In this document: piece after piece, positions 1 through 7,756 of the stretch | Layout of the letters: every line of letters starts with the position of its first letter | Position numbering within the stretch: position 1 is the stretch's first letter | Assembly: GCA_903845345.1 (NCBI GenBank) | Contig: CAIMXF010000400.1 | Span: 1-33,968, forward strand | Length of the DNA: 33,968 bases | Source: an uncultured beta proteobacterium | Lineage (GTDB): Bacteria > Pseudomonadota > Gammaproteobacteria > Burkholderiales > Burkholderiaceae_C | Direction of reading: 5' to 3' | Position numbers and translations under genes: made by a program | Notes under the pieces: model-generated | What the model saw: only the letters and a program-made list of their open reading frames with translations | Database searches by the model: none | What the model was told of the DNA's origin: nothing

Positions 1-1
1 C

Positions 2-376
2 GGCGATCCGCCGCTGCGCTTCGACGGCGCCGTCGCGCCCGGCTGCACGCTGCTGGACGGCCCGACGCGCGACCTCAACGTGATGGTGCGCGCCGACCGC
101 GCCGACTCGCTGGTCACGCCCGCCACGTTCCTCGACGAGGCCGGCCCCGGCAACAGCCCCGGCTTCGGCTTCTTCGCGCTGCAGGCCTTGGCGTTGCACG
201 GCGCGGGAGCCGAGCCCTTGACGCTGCAGCCGCTGTCGCTCGCCTGGTGCGAGTCGCCGTTCGACGCCGCACGCGCCTGGTCGGTCGCGCCGTCGCAGGC
301 CGCGCAGGCCGCGCAGGCCGCGCGGGAACATGCTCTGCCCGGCTACTGGATCCGCCTCCTGCCGCCGAAGCGATGA
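2..376 (+). CDS. hutD: HutD family protein, 3' portion (5' end outside window)
   Basis: The frame is open from the window edge to a TGA at 374-376, giving the last 124 residues. HutD proteins are small cupin-like proteins encoded in histidine-utilisation operons; their exact role is unsettled, and a regulatory or metabolite-sensing job has been proposed. The segment [14 protein letters not shown] near the start is the conserved HutD patch, with T-R-D-x-N-x-M. The stop overlaps the hutI start as ATGA, so the two are probably translationally coupled. hutH, hutU and the regulator hutC are expected upstream, outside this window. I am fairly sure of the family and cannot see the start. Confidence 0.85.
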   Translation, partial: GDPPLRFDGAVAPGCTLLDGPTRDLNVMVRADRADSLVTPATFLDEAGPGNSPGFGFFALQALALHGAGAEPLTLQPLSLAWCESPFDAARAWSVAPSQAAQAAQAAREHALPGYWIRLLPPKR

Positions 377-1635
377 CCGACTTCCTGGAATCGTTCACCC
401 CGGGCCTGCCCGAACAGGCCGTCGCCGCCGCGCCGGCGCCCGCGCGCCGCGTGTGGCGCCACGCGCGGGTGGCCACGCTGGCCGACACCACCGGCTGGGG
501 GCTGATCGAGCGCGGCGCGATCGTCACCGCGGGCGCGCGCATCGCGTGGATCGGCCCCGAGTCCGACCTGCCCGCGCTCGGCAAGGCGGCCGTCGAGGAG
601 CACGACCTCGGCGGCGCGCTGCTCACGCCCGGGCTGGTCGATGCCCACACGCACCTCGTCTACGGCGGCGACCGCGCGCACGAGTTCGAGCTGCGGCTGC
701 AGGGCGCGAGCTACGAGGACATCGCCAGGGCCGGCGGCGGCATCCGCTCCACCGTCGCGGCCACGCGGGCCGCGAGCGAGGACGCGTTGTTCGCGCTCGC
801 CGCCGGGCGCCTGAAGACGCTGCGCGACGGCGGCGTCACCACGGTCGAGATCAAGTCGGGCTACGGCCTGTCGTTCGAGGACGAGGCCCGGTGCCTGCGC
901 GTCGCGCGACGGCTGGGCCGCACGGGCGTCGGCGTGCGCACCACGAGCCTGGCCGCGCACGCGCTGCCGCCCGAGTTCGAAGGCCGCGCCGACGACTACA
1001 TCGCCGCCGTCTGCGACTGGCTGCCGATGTGGCACGCCCAGGGGCTGGTCGACGCGGTCGACGCGTTCTGCGAGCGCATCGCCTTCAGCACGGCGCAGGT
1101 GGAGCGCGTGTTCGCCACCGCCCAGTCGCTGGGCCTGCCGGTGAAGCTGCACGCCGAGCAGTTGAGCGACTCGGGCGGCGCCGAACTCGCGGCGCGGTTC
1201 CAGGCGCTGTCGTGCGACCATCTCGAATACCTGGGCGCCGCCGGCATCGCGGCCATGCGCGCGGCCGGCACGGTGGCGATGCTGCTGCCCGGCGCGTACC
1301 ATTTCCTGCGCGAGACCCAGCTGCCGCCGGTCGCGGCGCTGCGCGAGGCGGGCGTGGCGATGGCCGTCTCCACCGACCACAACCCGGGCACGTCGCCCAC
1401 GTTGTCGCTGGCCTTGATGATCCATCTCGCCTGCGTCGATTTCCGCCTCACGCCCGAAGAGGCCGTGCGCGGCGCCACCGTGAACGCGGCGCGCGCGCTG
1501 GGGCTGGCCGATCGCGGCGCGCTCGCCGTCGACAGGCGCGCCGACTTCGCCGTGTGGGACCTGGAGCACCCGCGCGAGCTGGCCTACTGGTTCGGCCACC
1601 CGGCCTGCCGCGCCACCATCCTCGGCGCGACATGA
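373..1635 (+). CDS. hutI: Imidazolonepropionase
   Basis: The protein hydrolyses 4-imidazolone-5-propanoate to N-formimidoyl-L-glutamate, the third step of histidine degradation, in the cytoplasm. It has 420 residues, close to the usual length of about 405-420. Visible signatures are the amidohydrolase metal motif [10 protein letters not shown] (His92, His94), the substrate-site stretch GGGIRST near residue 121, the EIKSGYG motif, a metal-binding HAEQ motif and [11 protein letters not shown] near the C-terminus. The ATG at 373 overlaps the hutD stop. Upstream in-frame codons belong to the hutD region and give low-complexity Arg/Ala sequence, so I rejected the longer start. hutG and hutF follow on the same strand and complete the pathway. 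Confidence 0.96.
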   Translation: MTDFLESFTPGLPEQAVAAAPAPARRVWRHARVATLADTTGWGLIERGAIVTAGARIAWIGPESDLPALGKAAVEEHDLGGALLTPGLVDAHTHLVYGGDRAHEFELRLQGASYEDIARAGGGIRSTVAATRAASEDALFALAAGRLKTLRDGGVTTVEIKSGYGLSFEDEARCLRVARRLGRTGVGVRTTSLAAHALPPEFEGRADDYIAAVCDWLPMWHAQGLVDAVDAFCERIAFSTAQVERVFATAQSLGLPVKLHAEQLSDSGGAELAARFQALSCDHLEYLGAAGIAAMRAAGTVAMLLPGAYHFLRETQLPPVAALREAGVAMAVSTDHNPGTSPTLSLALMIHLACVDFRLTPEEAVRGATVNAARALGLADRGALAVDRRADFAVWDLEHPRELAYWFGHPACRATILGAT

Positions 1636-1658
1636 CGACCCCTTCCGCGCCGACGAGA

Positions 1659-1683
1659 GCGCTGCGTCCCCCGAGGGGAGCGC
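1659..1683 (+). other. Imperfect hairpin between hutI and hutG
   Basis: The 97-nt gap between hutI and hutG holds a GCGCT arm and a CCCC arm facing GGGG and AGCGC, which can fold as a bulged hairpin. There is no T tract, so it is not a convincing terminator. Intergenic elements with a CCCCCGAGGGG-like core are common in Comamonadaceae-type genomes, as far as I recall. Only this copy is visible here. Confidence 0.35.
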
Positions 1684-1732
1684 GGGCGGCCAGGAGCGGC
1701 CCGTCGCTCGTCCCGCGCTGAAAGACAGTTCC

Positions 1733-2536
1733 ATGATTGCCGACCACCCTTCCTTCCACCTCAAGCCCGGCAGCACGCCGCTGCTGGTGAGCCTGCCGCA
1801 CTGCGGCGAGCTGATCCCGCCCGAGCTGCATGGGCGCTACCACCCGCGCGCGCTCGACGTCGAGGACACCGACTGGCACCTGCACAAGCTCTACGCGTTC
1901 GCCGCCGAGATGGGCGCGAGCGTGCTGCAGCCGCGCGCGTCGCGCTTCGTCATCGACCTGAACCGGCCGTCGGACGACGCGCCGATGTACCCGGGCGCGA
2001 ACAACACCGAGCTGTGCCCGACACGCTTCTTCACGGGCGATCCGATCTACCTCGACGGGCACGCGCCGACGCCCGCCGAGATCACGCAGCGCATCGGCCA
2101 GTGGTGGCAGCCGTACCACGGCGCGATCGCCACCGAGCTCGCGCGCCTCAAGGCCGAGCACGGCCACGCGGTCATCTTCGACGGCCACAGCATCAAGAGC
2201 GAGCTGCCGTGGCTGTTCGAGGGCCGGCTGCCGGCGCTCAACCTGGGCACCGTCAACGGCGCGAGCTGCGCGCCGTCGCTGCGCGAGCAGCTGAGCGCCG
2301 TGCTCGCGGCGCAGCACACGTATTCGCACGTGGTCGACGGCCGCTTCAAGGGCGGCTACATCACGCGCCACTACGGCCAGCCGGACGAGAACATCCACGC
2401 GGTGCAGCTCGAGATGATCTGGGACTGCTACATGGACGAGACGCCGCCGTACGCCTACCGTCCCGACAAGGCCGCGCAGGTGCAGCCGCTGCTGCGCGAG
2501 CTGCTGCGCACGATGCGGGACTGGAAGCCGCAGTGA
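1733..2536 (+). CDS. hutG: N-formylglutamate deformylase (N-formylglutamate amidohydrolase)
   Basis: This 267-residue cytoplasmic enzyme hydrolyses N-formyl-L-glutamate to L-glutamate and formate, the last step of the five-step Hut route. The family is recognised from LLVSLPHCGE near residue 18, VEDTDWH near residue 43, FVIDLNRP near residue 66, the metal-site stretch FDGHSIKS near residue 145, and FKGGYITRHYG in the C-terminal third. Its length is normal. The gene sits 97 nt after hutI and 70 nt before hutF in the same direction, so it belongs to the operon. With HutF it uses formylglutamate as intermediate instead of forming formamide directly. The start is the first ATG in the frame, with no strong Shine-Dalgarno. 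Confidence 0.95.
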   Translation: MIADHPSFHLKPGSTPLLVSLPHCGELIPPELHGRYHPRALDVEDTDWHLHKLYAFAAEMGASVLQPRASRFVIDLNRPSDDAPMYPGANNTELCPTRFFTGDPIYLDGHAPTPAEITQRIGQWWQPYHGAIATELARLKAEHGHAVIFDGHSIKSELPWLFEGRLPALNLGTVNGASCAPSLREQLSAVLAAQHTYSHVVDGRFKGGYITRHYGQPDENIHAVQLEMIWDCYMDETPPYAYRPDKAAQVQPLLRELLRTMRDWKPQ

Positions 2537-2569
2537 GCCCGCACGGCCGCGCGAAGGGCGAACGCCCCC

Positions 2570-2584
2570 GCCTGCCGGGCAGGC
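2570..2584 (+). repeat. 15-nt palindrome between hutG and hutF
   Basis: The sequence reads GCCTGCC, a single G, then GGCAGGC, a perfect 7-bp inverted repeat. It lies 22 nt upstream of the hutF ATG. It could be an mRNA hairpin tuning hutF translation or simply GC-rich sequence. No T tract follows. Confidence 0.35.
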
Positions 2585-2606
2585 GCGCAACGCCCGGGGT
2601 GCCCGC

Positions 2607-4040
2607 ATGACCCGGCGCTTCTGGGCGCCGGCCGCGTGGATCGCCGGCGGCTGGCAGCGGTCCGTCGTGCTGGAGATCGACGCGCGAGGACACTGGTCGC
2701 ACATCGCCGCCGGCGTGCCCGCGCCGCACGAGGCCGACAAGCTCGCCGGCCCGGTGCTGCCGGGCCTGGTCGACGCGCACAGCCACGCATTCCAGCGCGC
2801 CTTCGCGGGCCTGGCCGAGAGCCGTACCGACGACAGCGACGACTTCTGGAGCTGGCGCGACCGCATGTACAAGGTCGCCAACGCGGTCACGCCGGAAAGC
2901 CTTCGCGCGATCGCCGCGCACCTGTACGTCGAGCTGCTGCGCGGCGGCTACACGCAGGTCTGCGAGTTCCACTACCTGCAGCACCAGGCCGACGGCACGC
3001 CTTACGACGACCCGCTCGCGCTGTCGATGGCGCTCGCCGATGCCGCCGCCGACGCCGGCATCGGCCTCACGCTGCTGCCCGTGCTGTACGAGCGCGCGGG
3101 CTTCACGGCGCCGTCGCTGCGGCCCGACCAGCGCCGCTTCCACGCCGGCGCGCAGGACGTCTGGCAGCGCAGCCAGGCGTTCAGCGCGCGCGTGGCCGCG
3201 GCCGGGCGCGCGTCGCTCGTGCCGCTCGACGCAGGTCTCGCGATCCACTCGCTGCGCGCCGCCGCGGCCGGGTCGATCGGCGCGCTGCGACAGCTGGCGC
3301 ACGAGTTCGACGGCCCGATCCATGTGCACGTGTCCGAGCAGCGCGCCGAACTGAGCGACTGCGTCGCCGCCACCGGCCGGACGCCTGTCGCGTGGCTCGC
3401 GTCGCAAGGCTGGCTCGACGCGCGCTGGCAACTGGTGCACGCGACGCATGTCGACGCCGGCGAGATCGCCGCGACCGCCGCCAGCGGTGCCGGCGTCGTC
3501 ATCTGCCCGAGCACCGAGGGCAACCTCGGCGACGGCTTCACCGACGTGCCCGCCTGGCTTGCCGCCGACGTCGATCTCGCGATCGGCTCGGACAGCAACG
3601 TCACGCGCAGCTGGCGCGAGGAACTGCGCTGGATGGAATACGGCCAGCGCCTGAAGCTGGAGCGCCGCAACGTCTGCGCACAGCCCCGGGGCGTGGCCAA
3701 CGCCGCGCACGGCCGCGCGTCGCGTCCGCAACCCGACACCGCCGCCAGCCTGTTCGAGCGCGCCCGCGCCGGCGGCGGACGCGCGGCCGGCCACGCGACC
3801 TGGGGCCTGGCCGTCGGCGCCCGCGCCGACCTGCTGGTGGTCGATCCCGACGACGCCAGCCTCCTCGGCCTGCCGCAGGCCCGCTGGCTCGACGCCCTGG
3901 TCTTCTCGAGCCCGGGCCGCCCCTGGCGCGACGTGATGGTGGCCGGCCGCTGGGCGCTGCGCCGCCACCACCATGCGCAGGGGGAGCGGATCAGCGCGGC
4001 CTTCGCGAAGGCGATGCAGGAGCTCTGGGGCGAGGGCTAG
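2607..4040 (+). CDS. hutF: Formimidoylglutamate deiminase
   Basis: The enzyme removes the imino group of N-formimidoyl-L-glutamate as ammonia, giving N-formylglutamate for HutG. It is a cytoplasmic amidohydrolase-superfamily protein of 477 residues, slightly longer than the usual 450-460. Key features are VLPGLVDAHSHAFQRA near residue 50 with the HxH metal motif, the FHYLHH-like motif FHYLQHQ, HVHVSEQ near residue 232 with a metal-ligand His, LVHATHVD near residue 276, and IGSDSNVTRSWREELR carrying the catalytic Asp. HutI and HutG are encoded just upstream, so the order is hutD-hutI-hutG-hutF. This gene and HutG together show that the organism runs the five-step pathway. Confidence 0.94.
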   Translation: MTRRFWAPAAWIAGGWQRSVVLEIDARGHWSHIAAGVPAPHEADKLAGPVLPGLVDAHSHAFQRAFAGLAESRTDDSDDFWSWRDRMYKVANAVTPESLRAIAAHLYVELLRGGYTQVCEFHYLQHQADGTPYDDPLALSMALADAAADAGIGLTLLPVLYERAGFTAPSLRPDQRRFHAGAQDVWQRSQAFSARVAAAGRASLVPLDAGLAIHSLRAAAAGSIGALRQLAHEFDGPIHVHVSEQRAELSDCVAATGRTPVAWLASQGWLDARWQLVHATHVDAGEIAATAASGAGVVICPSTEGNLGDGFTDVPAWLAADVDLAIGSDSNVTRSWREELRWMEYGQRLKLERRNVCAQPRGVANAAHGRASRPQPDTAASLFERARAGGGRAAGHATWGLAVGARADLLVVDPDDASLLGLPQARWLDALVFSSPGRPWRDVMVAGRWALRRHHHAQGERISAAFAKAMQELWGEG

Positions 4041-4301
4041 CTAGCGCCTGGCCGACGGGTGGCCGGCGACGGCTCGTTCCCGGCAGCCGTCACGCACGGC
4101 ACCGCATCGTGCGCCTGGACGTCGTCGCCGGCAGCTTTCGGCTTGCAGGTCGCGATTCGTTCATGACAAGGAACCGGCCCGCGCTGGCGAACTGGCGATT
4201 CACCTGTCGACTTCCGCGTGCTCGGAAGGCGCTGCGCGCGGCAAGCGGTCGCAGTCTCCGGCAGTTGCGATCGCATACCCTGGCACCCGCTTTCCCAGGG
4301 C
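4041..4301. other. Intergenic stretch after hutF
   Basis: Together with the promoter and leader that follow, 386 nt separate hutF from the next gene. Codon statistics and both strands show no convincing gene here. No hairpin with a T tract is visible, so the hut terminator is not identified. The useful content begins at 4302. Confidence 0.5.
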
Positions 4302-4356
4302 TGGAAATCTTCTTTCCACGATCTCTCTTGATCCGCCCTACCCCCGGCCAGACACT
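4302..4356 (+). promoter_or_regulatory. Operator-promoter module A, upstream of the YcaC-like gene
   Basis: A perfect inverted repeat TGGAAA-N5-TTTCCA occupies 4302-4318. Nine nt later comes TTGATC (4328-4333) as a -35 element, then 17 nt, then GACACT (4351-4356) as a -10 element. The same elements with identical spacing recur at 6168-6222 before the pirin gene, which supports real function. The CTC preceding TTGATC and a TGC-TCG stretch after the -10 are also shared. The likely binding protein is the LysR regulator encoded between the two modules; this is inference. Confidence 0.75.
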
Positions 4357-4426
4357 GCATCGACCTCGCCCGAGGTTGCGATCGACCGCGCGTCGACTCG
4401 CATGACCTTCACCGGAAGCACCTGCA

Positions 4427-5161
4427 ATGCCGCAAGACGATCGTCGCCAGTTTCTCGGCCAATCCCTCGCTGCGATGAGCGGCGTCGGCGCGCCGGGCAG
4501 CGCGGGGAGCGCCGAAGCCGCTTCAGCCAACAAGGACCCCAAGATGAATGCCTCCCTGAACCCTGCCCGCCTGCAGGATCGATTCACGCTCGCCAACAGC
4601 GTCATCATGCTGGTCGACCACCAGACCGGCACCATCGGCTGGGTCAAGAGCCAGCCGTCCAAGGTGACGATCGCATCGTCGCGCGCCATGGCACGCATGG
4701 CGCTCGACTACGCCATCCCGCTCGTCATGACGACGACGATGGAAGACAACGTCGGTCCGACGATCCCCGACCTCGCGCAACTCGCGCCCGACGCCTACGC
4801 GAAGCGCTACAAGCGCGGCGGCCAGCTCAGTTGCTGGGACGACGCCAAGCTCGCCGCCGACGTGAAGGCACTCGGTCGCAAGCGCGTCATCCTCGCCGGC
4901 CTGACCACCGACATCTGCCTGTTCTGGGCCGCCACCGATGCGGTGCGCCTGGGCTACGACGTGATGGTGGTGGCCGATGCATGCGGCAGCCTGAGCGCGC
5001 TGAGCGACCAGCTCACCTACGACCGGCTGCGCGAGATGGGCGTGACCGTCACGGGAATCAACCAGATGATGACCGAGCTCGTCAACAACTTCGGTACCGC
5101 CGAAGGCCAGAAGGCGATGAAGATCAACCTCGAGGAAATCATCGACAAGCTGATGACCTGA
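4427..5161 (+). CDS. YcaC-like isochorismatase-fold (cysteine) hydrolase, possibly Tat-exported
   Basis: The core (about residue 55 onward) matches the isochorismatase-like hydrolases of the YcaC group: VIMLVDHQTG with Asp64, YKRGGQ with Arg130 where many relatives have Lys, and LAGLTTDICLFW with nucleophile Cys164. The substrate of YcaC-type enzymes is poorly defined. From the first ATG the protein has 244 residues and begins with DRRQFLGQSLAAM followed by a small-residue stretch, which resembles a twin-arginine signal peptide. A second in-frame ATG at 4544 has the stronger Shine-Dalgarno (AAGGA, 7 nt away) and would give a cytoplasmic 205-residue protein. I kept the first ATG because the Tat-like leader is in frame. 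The gene converges on the LysR gene, with stops 6 nt apart. Confidence 0.85.
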   Translation: MPQDDRRQFLGQSLAAMSGVGAPGSAGSAEAASANKDPKMNASLNPARLQDRFTLANSVIMLVDHQTGTIGWVKSQPSKVTIASSRAMARMALDYAIPLVMTTTMEDNVGPTIPDLAQLAPDAYAKRYKRGGQLSCWDDAKLAADVKALGRKRVILAGLTTDICLFWAATDAVRLGYDVMVVADACGSLSALSDQLTYDRLREMGVTVTGINQMMTELVNNFGTAEGQKAMKINLEEIIDKLMT

Positions 5162-5167
5162 CCGCCG

Positions 5168-6088
5168 TCACCGGGCTGCCTTGGCACGCGGGTCCACCAC
5201 GAGGACATCGCCGGCGTGCTCGGCGAGGAACTCGAGGAAGAGCCGGCAGCGTGCCGGCTGCAGTCGCGAAGGCGTGATGGCCAGCACCGGCACGGTGGGA
5301 AGCGCCCAGTCCGCCAGCACTCGCACGAGTTGACCGGACCGCACCAGCGCAACCGCGATCACGTCCGGCAGCAGGCAGATGCCGAAGTGGGCCAGCGCGA
5401 GATAGCTCAGCATGCTGATGTGGTTGGCGTGGAAGCGTGCGTTGGTGACGAGCGGCACGCTTTTCTTGCCCTTCGACAACATCAGGGGCGGGGGATTGTT
5501 CGCGCGCTTGAGCAGGATGCCGTCGTGCGATTTCAGGTGCTCCGGATCGCGAGGCTCGCCATGGCATTCGAGGTAGTGCGGGGTGGCGCACAGCCAGTGG
5601 TGGATCGAGCCGATGCGGCGCATCGTGATGCCGGAGTCCACCGGATGCCCGAAGCGGATCGCGACGTCGATGTTGTTGGAGATGAGGTCGACGAGGTGCG
5701 GCGTCAGATCCAGGTCGAACCGGATCAGCGGATGCCGGCGTGCGAATTCCGCCAGCACCGGGGCCAGCACCACGGCGCCGAAGTCGGGCGTCGTGGAGAG
5801 CTTGAGCGTTCCTTCGACCTGATCGCTGCGCGCCAGCAGGCGTTCGTGCGCCGCGCCCGCCTCGGCGACCAGCCGTTCGCACTCCGAGAAGTACTGCGCG
5901 CCGAGTTCGGTCAGCTCGAGCTTGCGCGTGCTGCGCTTGATCAGCTGGAAGCCCAGTCGCTTTTCGAATTCGGACAGGCGGCGCGACAGGGTGGAGATCG
6001 GGACGTTGGTGACCGTCGACGCCTTCGAGAAGGTGCCGGCCTGCGCGATCTCCACGAACAGCGCCATGTCTCGCAAATAGTCGTTCAT
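5168..6088 (-). CDS. LysR-type transcriptional regulator
   Basis: A 306-residue protein of standard LysR length. The N-terminal winged helix-turn-helix (about residues 1-60) is clear, with MALFVEIAQAGTFSKAS and STLSRRLSEFEKRLG. The rest is a periplasmic-binding-protein-like effector domain beginning near residue 90. It belongs to the CrgA/AaeR-like side of the family, judging by GTLKLSTTPDFG. It is transcribed away from the pirin gene and towards the YcaC-like gene. Both neighbours carry the same TGGAAA-N5-TTTCCA operator, so this protein is the natural candidate regulator of both and perhaps of itself. The inducer is unknown. Confidence 0.93.
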   Translation of the reverse strand: MNDYLRDMALFVEIAQAGTFSKASTVTNVPISTLSRRLSEFEKRLGFQLIKRSTRKLELTELGAQYFSECERLVAEAGAAHERLLARSDQVEGTLKLSTTPDFGAVVLAPVLAEFARRHPLIRFDLDLTPHLVDLISNNIDVAIRFGHPVDSGITMRRIGSIHHWLCATPHYLECHGEPRDPEHLKSHDGILLKRANNPPPLMLSKGKKSVPLVTNARFHANHISMLSYLALAHFGICLLPDVIAVALVRSGQLVRVLADWALPTVPVLAITPSRLQPARCRLFLEFLAEHAGDVLVVDPRAKAAR

Positions 6089-6167
6089 GAGTCTCCCTTC
6101 GTGCGGTCGTCAGCCCTCGGACCATACCTGAGCTCCGCGCCGGAGAGCGTCGACGACCTCTCGAATC

Positions 6168-6222
6168 TGGAAAGCTGATTTCCATGACGACTCTTGATCG
6201 CGCCTTTCGCAGTCATGACACT
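6168..6222 (+). promoter_or_regulatory. Operator-promoter module B, between lysR and the pirin gene
   Basis: TGGAAA-N5-TTTCCA at 6168-6184 is followed after 9 nt by TTGATC (6194-6199), a 17-nt spacer and GACACT (6217-6222). Every element and spacing equals module A at 4302-4356, while the N5 and the spacer sequences differ, as expected for conserved function. The -10 lies 41 nt upstream of the pirin ATG. The inverted repeat is 80 nt upstream of the divergent LysR start, so it could also serve autoregulation. Confidence 0.75.
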
Positions 6223-6263
6223 GCGTCGCATCGCCGACAGGCCTGCAGCGGCAAGGAACCCCG

Positions 6264-7076
6264 ATGAATCGCGCCATCCGACAACGCATCCGAGGGCAAT
6301 CCCACGGCGCGATCACGCGCCTGGTCAGTCCCGGCGATCTCGGGCAGACGCTCAAGCCCTTCGTCTTCCTCGACTTCATCGACGCGGACATCGCGCCGGG
6401 CTTCGGTTTCGATTTCCATCCGCACTCCGGCATCGCGACGCTGACCTACCAGCTCGATTGCGACGCCGAGATGGAGGACACCTCCGGCCAGAAAGTCCTC
6501 GTTCGCCGGGGCGGCCTCGAGTGGATGCAGGCGGGCGGCGGTGTCTGGCATCGCGGCAGCCTGGCCGGAAGCCCGCACGTGACCGGCTTCCAGCTTTGGG
6601 TCGCGCTGCCCGCAGGTCTCGAAGACGCTGCGGCCAACGCTCTGTACGTGACGCCGGAGCAGGTGCCGACGATCGATGGCGTGAAGGTGCTGATGGGAAC
6701 CTACCGCGGATTGCAGGGCCCTGTGCCGGAACCATCGCCGATGACCTACCTGCACGTCCGACTGGCGCCGGGCGAGTCGTGGCGGATGATGCTGCCGGAT
6801 CGCTTCGAGGTAGCCTGGGCGATGGTGTTCGAGGGCCAGGTCTCGATGGATGGCGTGCAACTGTCCGACGAACTCGTCGTGCTGACCGAACGAGGTTCGG
6901 CCGTCGAGTTCGACTCTGCGGCCGGTGCGCAACTCATGTTTGGCGCGGCGCAGCGCCACCCCTGGCCATTGTTCCTCGGCAACTATTCCGTGCACACCAA
7001 CGCGGCCTCGCTGGCGAACGGCGAGCGGCGCATCCGCGAGATCGGCAGCGAACTGCACCGGCGCGGCCAGCGATGA
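6264..7076 (+). CDS. Pirin family protein
   Basis: This 270-residue bicupin protein belongs to the pirin family, whose members include quercetin dioxygenases and metal-dependent redox or regulatory proteins. The N-terminal cupin shows GFDFHPHSGIATLTY with His52 and His54 as likely metal ligands, and WMQAGGGVWHRGS with His96. In classical pirins the fourth ligand is Glu two residues after that last His; here that position is Gly98, as in the bacterial GGGVWHxG subgroup. The start has a good Shine-Dalgarno (AAGGA, 7 nt). Its TGA overlaps the ATG of the downstream channel gene. Function within this regulon is unknown. Confidence 0.9.
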   Translation: MNRAIRQRIRGQSHGAITRLVSPGDLGQTLKPFVFLDFIDADIAPGFGFDFHPHSGIATLTYQLDCDAEMEDTSGQKVLVRRGGLEWMQAGGGVWHRGSLAGSPHVTGFQLWVALPAGLEDAAANALYVTPEQVPTIDGVKVLMGTYRGLQGPVPEPSPMTYLHVRLAPGESWRMMLPDRFEVAWAMVFEGQVSMDGVQLSDELVVLTERGSAVEFDSAAGAQLMFGAAQRHPWPLFLGNYSVHTNAASLANGERRIREIGSELHRRGQR

Positions 7077-7690
7077 CCGCGCAGATGCAGAGCACGCGCC
7101 TGGAGGCGTTTTCGGACGGCGTGATCGCCATCATCATCACCATCATGGTGCTGGAGCTGCACGTCCCCCGCGACGAGTCGCCGCACGCCCTGGTGGCGCT
7201 GCTGCCCGTGTTGTTCAGCTACGTGCTGTCGTTCGCCACCGTCGCCATCTACTGGGTGAACCACCATCACCTGATCCACCTGGTGCGACGGGTCACGAGC
7301 CGCTTGCTCTGGGCCAACATCCTGTTCCTGTTCTGGTTGTCCCTGCTCCCTTTCGCCACGGGCTACCTGGGCGCGCATCCCGCGCTGCCGATGGCCGCTG
7401 CGCTCTATGGCGCTGTGGCGACAGGCTGCGCGCTCGGATTTTTCTTGATACAGCATGGGGTATCGACGCATCTCGCGAGCGCGGGCGTCGTCGCCGATGA
7501 GGACACCGGAGCGGTCGGCTTCCGGATCCGCAACCTCGTTTCGCTGGCGCTCCTCGTGGCCTCCATCCCGCTGGCGTTCATGTCGACATGGCTGGCGATC
7601 GCCCTCTTCTGCGTGCCGCCGCTGATGTACTTCATGCCGGACGACGCGCGGGTCGAGTCCTTGCTCGCTGCTGAAGAGGACGACGCGTGA
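7073..7690 (+). CDS. TMEM175-family (DUF1211) potassium channel
   Basis: The 205-residue protein has the hallmark RLEAFSDGVIAIIITI in the first membrane helix, containing the FSD motif of prokaryotic TMEM175 channels, which conduct potassium as tetramers in the inner membrane. About six hydrophobic helices can be placed (near residues 12-30, 42-62, 82-100, 107-128, 154-170 and 172-190), with the motif NHHHLIH after the second. Length is typical of the bacterial single-repeat form. The ATG overlaps the pirin TGA, so translation is coupled and transcription probably starts at the module B promoter. Association of a potassium channel with a pirin and LysR regulator is unusual and suggests a stress response, which is my inference. 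Confidence 0.9.
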   Translation: MTAQMQSTRLEAFSDGVIAIIITIMVLELHVPRDESPHALVALLPVLFSYVLSFATVAIYWVNHHHLIHLVRRVTSRLLWANILFLFWLSLLPFATGYLGAHPALPMAAALYGAVATGCALGFFLIQHGVSTHLASAGVVADEDTGAVGFRIRNLVSLALLVASIPLAFMSTWLAIALFCVPPLMYFMPDDARVESLLAAEEDDA

Positions 7691-7756
7691 TGTCGGCGGC
7701 GTTCGCGACGTCGATCTGCTGATCGGCGATACGTGGCGACTGCCGCCGCTGGTCGT

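Noticed and set aside
1632-1721. 29-codon frame overlapping the hutI stop as ATGA
   Set aside because: The product is Arg/Ala/Pro-rich, covers the intergenic hairpin and resembles no known leader. It is probably chance.
343-1776. Long minus-strand frame opposite hutI
   Set aside because: It is the antisense shadow of hutI, with low-complexity composition and no recognisable motif.
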